Origin: Berberis thunbergii
Taxonomy: Eukaryota; Streptophyta; Magnoliopsida; Ranunculales; Berberidaceae
Length of the DNA: 64,000 nucleotides
Assembly (NCBI GenBank): GCA_003290165.1
Contig: QNQO01006983.1
Location: 60,125-124,124, forward strand
Direction of reading: 5' to 3'
This document shows, one piece after another, positions 21,707 through 32,032 of this stretch; positions within the stretch are counted from its first letter, which is position 1; each line of letters opens with the position of its first letter. A program made the position numbers and the translations under genes. The notes beneath the pieces are model-generated. The model was given only the letters and a program-made list of their open reading frames with translations. It made no database searches and was not told where the DNA came from.

Positions 21707-23325
21707 ATTTCATTTTGAGAGAGAGAAATTTAAAATTTATCCAAAACAAAGAAAAGTGAACTATACTATACACAGAAACCCTAACTGCCCCCAAAGTGTT
21801 ACATACAGCAACAGAAATACATTATTGGACAAGAGCGATGTTTTCTCTTGAAACGATGAACTCTTGGAATCGCATGCCCTTGAAAGAATCATGAGAGAAA
21901 CACGTGTACTACAAACACCCCTTAACACCCATTACTAATCTATCCCTAGATAAGTGAGATGACTCAAAGATTCTCTTGTTCCTTTCTTGCCAATAACCCA
22001 CCCAATCGCGGATTAGAGAGAACTTAATATCAGCTTGGCACTATCAATCATCCCACACGAAAATCTTCTCGACCAAAGGTACCTGCATGTGGGATTGTAT
22101 TCCCATACTGTTTTTAAGTGGTATGGGTGATGTTAAGTGATGTCTCCTTCGATTTATGGTATTTTATTGGCTTGTTGAACTTGTAATCCAATGGTGTAAA
22201 GACTAAAGAGTGAAGTTTCTATTCTTCTCTTTTCTCAGTTCTTGTTGTAATTTCATCCATCGCACGGCATTTCTGTTTTTCATTTCAATATTAGTGTCTG
22301 CTTGTTTGTTTTTTCTATACCTCGTCCAAATGATCTAGACAACGTCCAATCAGCCCCACAAGCACAGATAAAATGAGACAAAACAGAGCTAGCAAAACTA
22401 CATTTCTACACATGGTGCATCCCACATCAACCTCGATACCCCTACTAGCCAAGACATCCCTCGTGGCCACGTGATTCCACATAAGCTTCCAAATAAAGAA
22501 CAAAACTTTACGAGAAATCATCTCCTCCAAACAAGCGCCAATGGTAAATCAACTCTCACTCCGTTTGGAGGCTTTTCCCCTACCAATTGACTGTAGAAGG
22601 AAGATTCTGAAAATGACCCTGAATTAGACCATTTCCACTTCCACCCATCCTCATCAGAGTCGAGAACTATTAAGGCAAGAACCTCAACTCCTCTCAATCA
22701 TTGAGAGCTCTCCTAAGATGGAGGGTTCAACCACCCCCATAAACTCTCTGTGCCGGAATTGGATCTCCACAGCCACATGCCAAACACCTTATTCGTTTTT
22801 CTTCTTAAACCCAAGACACCAAGGGAGTGCAAACAACTCACATCAAACCTTCCGCATTCCCCACTAAAGGTCTCACACAATTTGCTCCATCCTATCTACA
22901 ATGGACACTGGTAACAAGAAAATAGACATGATATATGGGAATGCTGACCAAAGCACTCTTGGCCGAAGTAAGACTTCCCCGTCCGAGAGCAACCTACTCT
23001 TTCAGGAGGCTAGACACTGCTCCAATGTTTCCACCACTAGATCCCCAATATCCTTTCTGTTGCATTTTGGTCCCAAGGGAATCCCAAGATACCTACAAGA
23101 GAATGAATGGACCACACACTCCAGAATATTTATCCGGTCCACTCCTACCATGAAACTCTTTGCAAAGTTAATCTTAACTCTTAAGACGCTTCCCCAAAAA
23201 GAGTCAATATATGATTGGGATTGGCAACATGGTCCAACTAGTTATCAAGGAAGAAAATTGTATCGCCCACATATTCAAATCACAAATGCTATGTTCTCAG
23301 ATTTGCAAAATCAAAGTTAATAACT
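21707..23325 (-). pseudogene. LINE reverse transcriptase C-terminal fragment
   Basis: On the minus strand the sequence encodes CRYLGIPLGPK (about 23090-23060), corresponding to the 'YLG.PLG' motif after the RT palm of plant L1 elements. A KVFGMWLWR segment follows, then the zf-RVT region FIWKLMWNHVATRDVL...C..C at 22500-22400. Stops and frameshifts are frequent. The 5' part (endonuclease, RT palm) is absent, as expected for a 5'-truncated insertion. The TAA-rich tail at 21614-21706 may mark its 3' end. Confidence 0.7.
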
Positions 23326-23589
23326 TTGAAATTATAACTTAAACCGCAGCTTCTATACGTATATTAGTATATAAAAATTTTTCATTACAGAAATCACTAA
23401 CTAACAAGACAAGTAAGAACGTTCCTAAAATGATCCCCTCCTTTTTGGTTCACAATATGTTTACTCCTTTCAACTTCAAGAAATTGCATTCGAAATCAAC
23501 TTGTTTAGGTCAGCAACAAATTTTGGAAAAGCTTAACGTGACCTGATGAGTATTAACAATGTCGGCAAAACCCTTAAGCTAAGTTATTA

Positions 23590-23725
23590 ATGTGGCGAAA
23601 AATCGCCGATTAATCACAATTTAGGGTTTGACCGAACCGATTAGGGTTTAGCGGACACCGATTAATCGGCGAAAAATCGCCGAGTCACTGATTAATCGGC
23701 TCAGCCAAATCGCCGATTTATCGCT
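23590..23725. repeat. cluster of 'atcggcgaaaaatcgccga' palindromic motifs
   Basis: At least three overlapping palindromic units of gattaatcggcg / cgccgattaatc lie here. They resemble a subterminal region of a DNA transposon. A weak counterpart (ccgataaatccgattgatc) lies at about 25505-25530, but no paired ends could be proved. Confidence 0.4.
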
Positions 23726-24767
23726 ATGTATATATAAAAAAATAAACTCAAGAAGAAGAGATAAGGTGAAGATCTCTAGACGACGACAACGACGAATAGA
23801 TCTCTGGCTCTGGAAGGCGATGGCGACTGCGATCTCAGTTTCTCTTTTCCTCCATTCATTTTCAAACTAAATCAGAAAGATATATACGACTTCAACCCTA
23901 ATTTTCATCTTCCCTCCCCTCCCAGTTCCCATCCCACTCGGCCTCCCCTCTTCTCCTCCCTTGTGTGGAATTCATATGGACTAGGGCCTAAGGGAGCTTG
24001 TTGACTGAAGTTGTTAGCAGTGATATGGATTTTTGTGAAACAGTTGATTGCTGTCAGAACAAATTGGATTAAACTTGTTGCTTATGCTGCGTATTTGACA
24101 TTTTTAGCCTTCTGACCAAGAACACTAATAACTGAACCTCACAATTTCTTTGGAAGTTTCTGATTATGCGTACAAATCCACACAATTTTCATGCACTTCA
24201 GTCATGACTTCCTTTATTCTTTGGTCTACAATATAATGGCATAATCCTCTGGATGTGGAGTATTTTTGTCTGTACAAAGTGGCCCTTCTAGAAATATCTT
24301 AAGTGTAAAGTAATACGGTTTACCTTCATGGGTTAGTGGGATAGATAGGTTGGCCCTTCTAGAAATATTTTGCTTTTGAATGTTTGTCTTGGTAGCTTGA
24401 CTGTTAAAACAATCTACAATTTTCTTTTTAAGTAACTTCGTAGATAATTATTAAAGTTATATACAATCTACAATTTTCTTTTTAAGTAAGCTGGTTGGGT
24501 TGTTTGTCTTGGTGCCTCAAGGCATTTTTACAAAATTCCGCCTCAAAGTGAGGCAATGCAGTGTGGTTGGTGAAATGAGGCGTCCGCCTTGCCACGCCTC
24601 AGAGCCTCTACTGACTCAGACCAAAAACTAGTTGTAGCCCAGCCCATTTGCAACAAAAGGAGGTTGCAACCCACTTTATAATAAGGTTTTATGTTTCTAG
24701 GTGTAATATTTTATCAATTTGATAAAAACAAGATAAAACACTTTTTAAGCTTTGATAAATTTGTCAC

Positions 24768-24772
<5 letters not shown>

Positions 24773-24812
<40 letters not shown>
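24773..24812. repeat. (TA)n microsatellite
   Basis: About 20 uninterrupted TA dinucleotides. Confidence 0.95.
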
Positions 24813-24813
<1 letters not shown>

Positions 24814-25070
24814 GAGAAAACATACCATGTTTTGATCAATCTGTAATCAATATCAATCTTGATTTTCGTAGCTTAGTTCAATGATTTTTATGCTTTTGGA
24901 ATACCAATAGTGATTATACTTGTGAATTTTTACCAATCAAGGTTCAATATTATCAAGTTTCTATTCTTTTAAGATTATTGATTTTTAATGAGTTAGTGGA
25001 TGTTTGCAAGTTACTTGACACTTATATAGTGCATCTTTTCGCTATGCTATGCAACTTTATTATATTTCCA

Positions 25071-25316
25071 TTTCGATTCTAGGTAGTTGTGTCATTTTTT
25101 ATACATATTTGCTTATGATGTTTATCAAACGGATGATGTATACTACTATGCTAATATGTTTCAATTTATTATAAAAAAATATTTAAAAAGTATTTCGATT
25201 CTAGGTAATTGTGTCACTTTTTGTACATATTTTCTTATGATACTTATCAAAATGATTATGTATACTACTATGCTAATATGTTTCAATTTATTATTAAAAA
25301 AAATCTTTAAAAAATG
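25071..25316. repeat. tandem duplication, 122-bp unit x2
   Basis: Units start tttcgattctaggta at 25071 and 25193, with about 90% identity by eye across the whole unit. Confidence 0.9.
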
Positions 25317-25968
25317 TTAAGACCGCCTCAGTGAAGTGAAGCGTCGCCTCGCCTCACGCCTGAAGCGTTTTCAGGCTCGTCCGCCTCAACGCCTTAACTA
25401 CAATGGTTATATAATTACAAATTTACACAATTTTGATTAATTATTTACTTTTGTAATTTATGACTATGAATAAATTTAACAAACTTATACTTTGAAAAAA
25501 TTGACCGATAAATCCGATTGATCATAATTCGGTTCTGGACTGCGCTGCAACCGCTTTCCGATTTAACTAAATAGCCCTCAAGTGTATGTTTGGTCCTAAA
25601 GAATTTTTCCATTTATAAAATTACAAGAGAGAGAGAGATGGGAGTGAAAGTGGGAAAAGGTTTTTTTTATTGAGGTTGAAGATGACAATGTATGTTGGGA
25701 AATTAATCTGTGCTCCCCTAAAAGAAAACATTTTAACAATTGTAAAAAACACGTGGATAGAGAACATCACCAAATTCCTATTCTTCACTCTCTTCCTCTT
25801 CCCCTTTTCTACCTTCTCTATTGGGAAAATTTTCAAGGAGAACTTTCCTTTGAACCATACACGCCATTAGAATCTCATCCCATGAGAATACAGGGGATGA
25901 AAGAGGAATGGATAGGAAGATATAGGAAAAGAAGATATAGATCGAGGTTGTACGAGGTACTCCAATTC

Positions 25969-26252
25969 TATATCTTTGATACTGTGGGGTTTTCAATCAT
26001 CTCTGAAAGACTGCACATTCTTTTAAATAAATGTTTCCTGTAATCACCACCTAATAAAGACCTCCACAAAATGATGATGATGACGATGATGATAATAATA
26101 ATATTAATATTAATTATTATTATTATTATTATATCTTTGATACTGTGGGGTTTTCAATCATCTCTAAAAGACTGCACATTCTTTTAAATAAATGTTTCCT
26201 GTAATCGCCACCTAATAAAAACCTCCACAAAATGATGATGATGACGATGATG

Positions 26253-26262
<10 letters not shown>
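25969..26262. repeat. tandem duplication, 161-bp unit x2
   Basis: tatatctttgatactgtgg begins at 25969 and again at 26130. Both units run through 'cctccacaaaatgatgatg' into the AAT microsatellite. Only about four substitutions were seen, so the duplication is recent. Confidence 0.92.
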
Positions 26263-26328
<66 letters not shown>

Positions 26329-26366
26329 TGATGATGAAGATGATGATGATAATAATAATAATAATG

Positions 26367-26427
<61 letters not shown>

Positions 26428-26453
26428 TGATATTATTAATATTATTATTATTA

Positions 26454-26496
<43 letters not shown>

Positions 26497-26513
26497 CATT
26501 ATTATTATTATTG
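26251..26513. repeat. large palindromic (AAT)n-(ATT)n microsatellite
   Basis: An imperfect AAT array (to about 26424) is followed directly by an ATT array of ~85 bp. The two halves are inverse complements and can form a hairpin. It lies inside intron 2, ~470 bp from the exon 2 donor. Ile/Leu-only open frames over it are artefacts. Confidence 0.95.
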
Positions 26514-26986
26514 ACAATTCCAAGATTTCTGATATTTTATCAACTCAACTACAAAAGAGAATTTACATAATAAGCTAAGTTAAAAGATTATGCAAGACAC
26601 ATACTCCATTGCCTTAATGCATGCATGTTTCTTGTTCATAAGAAAAATTACATAATTCAAGAGGGTGTAGAGAATTTTCTAACAGACACTGTCAATTTAG
26701 CCAAACACAAACTCTAGCTTGTGACATGCTTAGTCAGAACATGACCTGGTGTAATCACAAAAAAACTGACTCCAACATGTTGAGTATGTATATTTGTTTA
26801 TTTCAGCAGAATAAAATATGGAATTGTCACTTCAACTGTTTCATTGATGGAGATGTCCACGAATCCAAAGTGGAAGTCAATTCTCAAACATCTTTGAGAC
26901 TCAATTGAGGAAATGTCAAAGCTACATCATGATTTATGTAGAAAAATTATTATAGAAACTGAGATAAGATATAAAAGCATACATAC

Positions 26987-28544
26987 CTAACTGTTTGTCT
27001 TTGCTTAGCATTTTCAAGTTCAGCTTCACCAAATCTTGGACTTCGGACTTTGCACCCTCGTCTTTTCTTAAGATAAGTTTGGTAGAACTCTTGTCTTCTC
27101 TAGTTTCTTTCGGAGGAAGCTCTTCAACGCAGCCAGAAGATGCCCTGAACTCTGATCTGGTGTATGATTGATCTGAAGCTTTAGGCAGTGATTCAACCAC
27201 ATGAATGGAGCAAATATCATCACTTCTCTCTTTGGAGATTGAGGAGGAACCATGAGTGTTCCCCGCATTTTTATGAAAAATATCTGCTTGAATCTGGGAT
27301 GGCCTAAGAGAGGGATGACTAGCAGATGGCCTTCCACCACATTTAAAAGTTTGTTCAGAGGCCTTTTGATGTTGATTCTTATTGTGTGCTATTTGTATAG
27401 TAATATGTTTAGGGTTCTCTGACATAACTCCTCCTGGCTCCTTTTGTTGAAACTGATATTTAGTCATCCTTTCTGATACAAACCCTCCTACCTCCTGTTG
27501 TCGAGATTGCTGTTCAGTGTTCCTTTCTGATACAGCTCCTCCTACCTGATGTTTAGTGCTCCTTTCTGATACAACACCTCCTACCTCCTTTTGTCGAGAC
27601 TGATGTTCAATTTTCTTGGATACAGCCCCTCCTACCTCCTTTTGTCGAAATTGATAGCTTTCCAATATAGAACAGCTAGGGCTTGCCTTAATTGCTTCCT
27701 TTTGCACTCTTTTAGATGCCTCCTTAGGCAGTATTTGTTTACCAGATGGGTGATCTTTTGTCTTGTTTTGCATTAATTGAGTTGCTTCCTTTGCCAAACT
27801 TTGCTTAGGCTTACGAGCCCGCTGTGCTGATGTTGCAATATCCATCATCTTCCAGGCTTTATCAACATCATAAGAACCTTTATCTTTTAAGCAAGCACCA
27901 GAAGCATTGTCCTTGGTAATTTTTGGTGAACAAGTATCCGACGATTGCATTTTACTTGAATTGTCATGAATGATTTCTGTGCTATTATGTCTCATATTAC
28001 TTACCTCATTAGAGTTGAGCGAGTTAGAAGCGAAGCTCAATGATCCACTTCGGAAGGCATCCCAATTTTCCCTTAAGGCTCTTATACGACTGTGTACATT
28101 GCGGCAACGGCGCAGAGTTCTTACACTAGAATTAGTTACTTTAGTAGTTCTTGCACTGACATCCTTGTCTAAAACTGACAACAACAGTCCAGAAGGCTTA
28201 TCAACCTCTGGTTCGGGGCTATTACAGTCTCGTACGATTTCAGAAATTGAAACACTCGTAGCAGCCACTGGGATCATATCATCTGTTTTTGAATCTTGTC
28301 TGCAACAATCATGATCAATTTGACTATAGGTATGTTCATTCCTAGAAATTGTACAGTCATTGCAGTACCAATCTCCCTCAGGCACAGTGTTCCCTAAGCC
28401 AACACAGTAGGTATGAGCGGCTGAGTCACATAGATCGCAAAGTAACAGGAGATTTTCATCAGATGAACTCTTGCATTCAGTGCATTTAATTTCAGAATAA
28501 GGATCAGAACGCACAGTTGTCTGATTTCCATGAGGATGCCAAAC
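26987..28544 (-). CDS. RING/PHD finger protein, exon 2 (PHD finger, repeats)
   Basis: The exon starts after ggtttgcag| with GTTTGGCAT (V116) and ends at TTAG|gtatgt (phase 1). The PHD finger has C136, C139, C151, C154, H159, C162, C176 and C179 (CTEC..., CDLCD, HTYC, WYCNDC). An aromatic W174 sits before the last pair, as in histone-tail readers. Residues ~411-490 hold four to five tandem ~20-residue units of the type RQKEVGGxVSERxTxxQ. The rest is Ser/Lys-rich and probably disordered. The open frame extends to 28577 into the LTR of an inserted retrotransposon, but that extension (ATG included) is intron. The 1558-nt frame has no stop. Confidence 0.87.
27418..27655 (-). repeat. in-frame tandem repeat in exon 2
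   Basis: Degenerate ~60-bp units encode QKEVGG.VSER-type peptides, with one unit shortened (HQVGGAVSERNT). The repeat number could vary between alleles. Confidence 0.8.
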
Positions 28545-28563
28545 CTGCAAACCATATGCACAC

Positions 28564-28956
28564 TGATAAACCTCCAATATATCATACCTACAATAGACGC
28601 AAGCATAAGCAGCAGTAATAAGCAGCAGATGGGGCAGTATTGAACCAGCAGTGAACCAATGTCAAGTCAGCTTGTTATAAGAAGTCAGTTGCTTCTCATT
28701 CTCATTGTCTGTTTGTAGTCTGTTAGTAGTTGTAACTTTGTTAGAAATAACAGAAAGTAGTTGAAGAGGTAGTAGGAAGAGGAAAGGCATTCATCATTGT
28801 TAATCTTGTTGTACAAAGAGCTTTGCTCATCTGGGAGAGTTTACAAGCCTCTCGAATTGCTTGTATACCTAATAAAGTGAATCTTTCCTCCTTTGTCTGC
28901 AGCTCTCTTGGTGGTTTTTCTTCTGTTCTTCTTTAGCTTCTCTTCAAGGTACATCA
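28564..28956 (+). repeat. 5' LTR of Ty3/gypsy element
   Basis: This 393-bp LTR is nearly identical to 31341-31753. The 3' LTR has ~20 bp extra (cctatatacgagagag region, 31551-31567) and about 15 substitutions, so the insertion is not very recent. Confidence 0.95.
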
Positions 28957-28958
28957 AA

Positions 28959-28974
28959 TTGGTATCATAGCAAG
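28959..28974 (+). promoter_or_regulatory. primer binding site (tRNA-Met type)
   Basis: ttggtatcatagcaag lies two bases after the 5' LTR. TGGTATCANAG is the usual plant initiator tRNA-Met primer site. Confidence 0.85.
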
Positions 28975-28984
28975 AGATCTTGAT

Positions 28985-29739
28985 ATGACTGGGAAATCAG
29001 CCAATCAATCCGACACAGCAAGCATGGCAGCGAGGGTAGAGGTGGTGGAAGAAATTATCAATGGAGTACACAATTAGATTGGTTCGCTCAAGGGAGAGAT
29101 TACCACCATTGCACAGAAATTGGAACAGCTGGTAAAGTTGTGTGAAGAGTCCTCACAAGTGGCTTCTTCATCGGAGCAATCCAAGGAGGCGGAAGGTGCT
29201 GGATTAGGGCAGAAAACTTTAATGGTGGAAGAAAGGTTTGGAGTTCAAGGCCACAAACCAGAAGTAAGGTTTAAAAGGCTTGAGATGCCGATCTTTGATG
29301 GAGTTAACCCAGATGGATGGATCTTGAAGGCGGGGAGTTACAACACTACATCAATGAGGAAAGGTTGGAGGCTGCAGTGGTCGGATTTGAGGGAAATGCA
29401 TTGATCTGGTATCAATGGGAGCATAATAGGCGTCCCATCTTGTTATGGGAAGAATTGAAGAAATTGTTGTTGCTGCAATTCAGTTCGACGGTCAAAGGGA
29501 CGCTTTGTGAGCAGTTTTTAGCACTTAAACAAGAAGGAACTGTGTCTGATTATCGTCGCCAATTCATCACTCTCGCAACACCATTAGACCAACTTCCAGA
29601 AGAGGTGTATGTTAGCAAATTTGTTAATGGACTTAAGCCCCAAATCAGAGCAGAATTAAGGATAATGGAGCCTCCTTCGTTGGGTCGGGCCATGACTCTA
29701 GCCCAGCGCCTGAAGTTTGCACCGATCAGAAGAGCCTAA
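28985..29739 (+). pseudogene. gypsy gag, broken
   Basis: An ATG at 28985 opens a frame that hits a stop at about 29072. A second frame (29120-29404) and a third (29317-29739) carry the retrotransposon gag core: ALIWYQWEHN, FLALKQEGTVSDYRRQF and FVNGLKPQIRAELR. At least one stop and one frameshift (near 29320-29335) break it. No zinc knuckle remains because the sequence passes straight into RNase H. Confidence 0.85.
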
Positions 29740-31233
29740 AGTTTTTACTGGAACAGAGGGTAATTGGGGTAGAATATCATAAAAGGATAGTAAAGCTCAT
29801 GAGTTACAATTTTGAAATTCATTACAAGGTCGGGAAAACTAACATAGCAGCTGATGCCTTATCCAGAGTTCAGCTTTTGGTCGAATATTCAATATTAGTA
29901 CTTCCCCAATGGAGGGACTGTAATAAATTGAGGGATGAACTGGAAGCTGATGATCAACTTCAGCAAATGCAAGATGATCTTCAGGATGGAAGCAGCACCT
30001 ATGTGGGGTTTGAATTACGATAGGGTTTGTTATTCTACAAGGAGCTGTTAGTACTTTCTCAGAAATCATCCTTCCTTCCTATTATTTTTTTTTTGGAATT
30101 TCATGGTTCACCCATGGGGGGTCATTCCGGGGAAACGAAGACATATCAGCGTTTGGCTAGGGAATTATATTGGGTTGATATGAGGTCTGATGTTGCTCGA
30201 ATGGTGGCAGAGTGCGAGGTTTGTCAAAGAAATAAACACATGGCCACTTCACCAGCAGGTCTGTTGCAGCCAATTTCATTACCAACTCAAGTATGGGATG
30301 ATATCACGATGGATTTCATCGAAGGGTTGCCGAGATCAAATGGGGTAGACACAATCTTGGTGGTAGTTGATCGCTTGAGCAAGTACGCTCACTTTATTGG
30401 ACTACATCACCCTTTCACGGCTGAAATAGTTGCTAAAATATTCATAAAGGAGATTGTGCGGCTTCATGGTATTCCATTGTCAATAATTACAGACCGTGAC
30501 AAGATATTTCTAAGTCATTTCTGGAAGGAAATATTTTGCTTACAAAGAACTTTTTTGAAGCGAAGCACCGCTTATCATCCCCAAATCGATGGGCAGTCCG
30601 AAATGGTTAATCGTTGTTTGGAAACCTATTTACGATGTTTCGCTTCCAGTAAGCCAAAGCATTGGGCGAAGTGGTTGATGTAGGCGGAATATTGGTAAAA
30701 TACTACTACCCACTCCTCTCTTGAGTGCTCCCTTTCAAAGTTTTATATGGAAGATATCGTCCTAAGTTATTGAAGGTGGACCAAGGATGCACTTCAGTAT
30801 CCTCAGTAGAACAAATCTTATTGAAACGGGATGCTGCCCTAGATGATTTGAGGATGCAGCTGCTTTGAGCTCAGCAAAGAATGAAACGTCATGTTGATTT
30901 GTCTAGACGGGAGGAGGTGTTCACAATAGGTGATCTGGTCTTTTGAAATTAAGGCCCTATCGTCAACAATCTTTGGCAAAAGGGGGGAATCAGAAACTTG
31001 CATCACAACTCCACCCAGTAGCTTATAAATTGGAGTTGCCCACAGCATCACAACTCCACCCAGTATTCCATGTTTCGCAATTGTATCGAGCTGTAGGGAA
31101 CTGTATTACATCATCCACACTTCCTCCCCAGCTAAGTACAGAATTAGAGATGTTGGTTACTCCTGAAGAGGTGTTGGCAATATGCTCCAAGTCACAGGAT
31201 AATAGTTCTTCTGACAAAGTTTTAATCCAATGA
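29712..31233 (+). pseudogene. gypsy pol remnant: RNase H end, integrase, C-terminal region
   Basis: TDQKSLKFLLEQ (about 29720) and FEIHYKVGKTNIAADALSR (29815-29870) are the end of RNase H. Integrase follows at 30090-30680 with a Zn-binding C-E-V-C pair (CEVCQRNKH), the first catalytic D in MDFIEGLP and the second in ITDRDKIF. A later NRCLETYLRCF segment follows, and the usual ENT region is in place. HPVFHVSQL (31060) marks the C-terminal extension. A stop after about 30020, one at 30683 and an in-frame duplication (HPVAYKLELP..SQLHPVF, 31010-31070) show decay. Confidence 0.9.
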
Positions 31234-31340
31234 AAGGGGTTACCTGTCTTTGAAGCTACTTAGGAAGATTATGCATTACTCCAACAACAATTTCCTGAGT
31301 TTCACCTTGAGGACAAGGTGGTTGCTTTGGGGGGAAGAAT

Positions 31341-31753
31341 TGATAAACCTCCAATATATCATACCTACAATAAACGCAAGCATAAGCAGCAACAATAGGC
31401 AGCATATGGGACAGTATGGAACCAGCAGTGAACCAATGTCAAGTCAGCTTGTTATAAGAAATTAGTTGCTTCTTCTCATTCTCATTGTCTGTTTGTAGTT
31501 TGTTAGCGGTTGTAAGTTTGTTAGAAATAACATAAAGTAGTTGAAGAGGTCCTATATACGAGAGAGTAGTAGGAAGAGGAGAGGCATTCATCATTGTTAA
31601 ACTTGTTGTACAACGAGCTTTGCTCATCTGGGAGAGTTTACAAGCCTCTCGAATTGCTTGTATACGTAATAAAGTGAATCTTTCCTCCTTTGTCTGCAGT
31701 TCTCTTGGTGTTTTTTCTTCTGTTCTTCTTTAGCTTCTCTTCAAGGTACATCA
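31341..31753 (+). repeat. 3' LTR of Ty3/gypsy element
   Basis: This 413-bp LTR is the partner of the 5' LTR. The preceding tggggggaagaat is the polypurine tract. Confidence 0.95.
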
Positions 31754-32032
31754 CACACATGAGATTAGGAACAAAAAAGTCACTTTAAATCCCTATTCAA
31801 ACAATTCATTTTATGCCATTGTCCTAAGTCTGGTGTGTGACTGATTTATCTCGTCGTTGTATTTAAATTAGTATGATAGCAATTACTTGTTCAGTTGTGA
31901 GTCTTCATAGGACATGGGATTCTGTCTTTCGTTAGTGCTCTTGGAAGTGTCCATGATAATGCTAGACATGTATCTAGTTGATGAGTGCATACCCTACTGA
32001 AAACATAATCAGAAGAGTTTTCTTTCATATCC

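Larger units (their letters stand above)
24505..25402. mobile_element. putative hAT-like element with gaggcg-type ends
   Basis: The left side is tgcctcaaggc...gcctcaaagtgaggc...cgtccgccttgccacgcctc. The right side is ccgcctcag...cgtcgcctcgcctcacgcc...gtccgcctcaacgcctt. These opposed, GC-rich subterminal motifs around an AT-rich core fit a known style of plant hAT-like element. The exact target duplication is unclear. It contains a TA microsatellite and a 122-bp tandem duplication. Confidence 0.5.
21434..26986 (-). other. intron 2 of the RING/PHD gene (5553 bp)
   Basis: The donor is TTAG|gtatgt (26986) and the acceptor tctgcag (21434). It contains a LINE remnant, (TTA)n and (AAT)n microsatellites, a gaggc-type element, two tandem duplications and non-coding AT-rich DNA. 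Confidence 0.8.
28564..31753 (+). mobile_element. Ty3/gypsy LTR retrotransposon, internally deleted
   Basis: The LTRs at 28564-28956 and 31341-31753 start TGATAAACC and end ACATCA. The 5-bp target duplication cacac is at 28559-28563 and 31754-31758. A tRNA-Met-type primer site follows the 5' LTR, and a G/A-rich tract (ggggggaagaa) precedes the 3' LTR. Gag and a partial pol (RNase H, integrase) remain; protease and RT are deleted. The RNase H-before-integrase order marks Ty3/gypsy. It is inserted in intron 1 on the strand opposite to the host gene. Confidence 0.95.

Noticed and set aside
21553..21759. 68-codon plus-strand frame
   Set aside because: Mostly microsatellite translation.
22901..23320. 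139-codon plus-strand frame
   Set aside because: It is antisense to the LINE reverse transcriptase remnant, which explains the sequence.
23590..25570. An outer transposon with 'ggcgaaaaatcgccgattaatc' ends
   Set aside because: Only the left side shows the motif clearly; the right side is too different to call a pair.
26212..26570. Long Ile/Leu-only frames on both strands
   Set aside because: Pure translation of the AAT/ATT microsatellite.
28545..28577. Start of the PHD protein at the ATG at 28577
   Set aside because: This ATG lies in the retrotransposon LTR. Removing the element and joining exon 1 to 28544 gives a phase-correct, family-like RDQ-VWHPHG junction.
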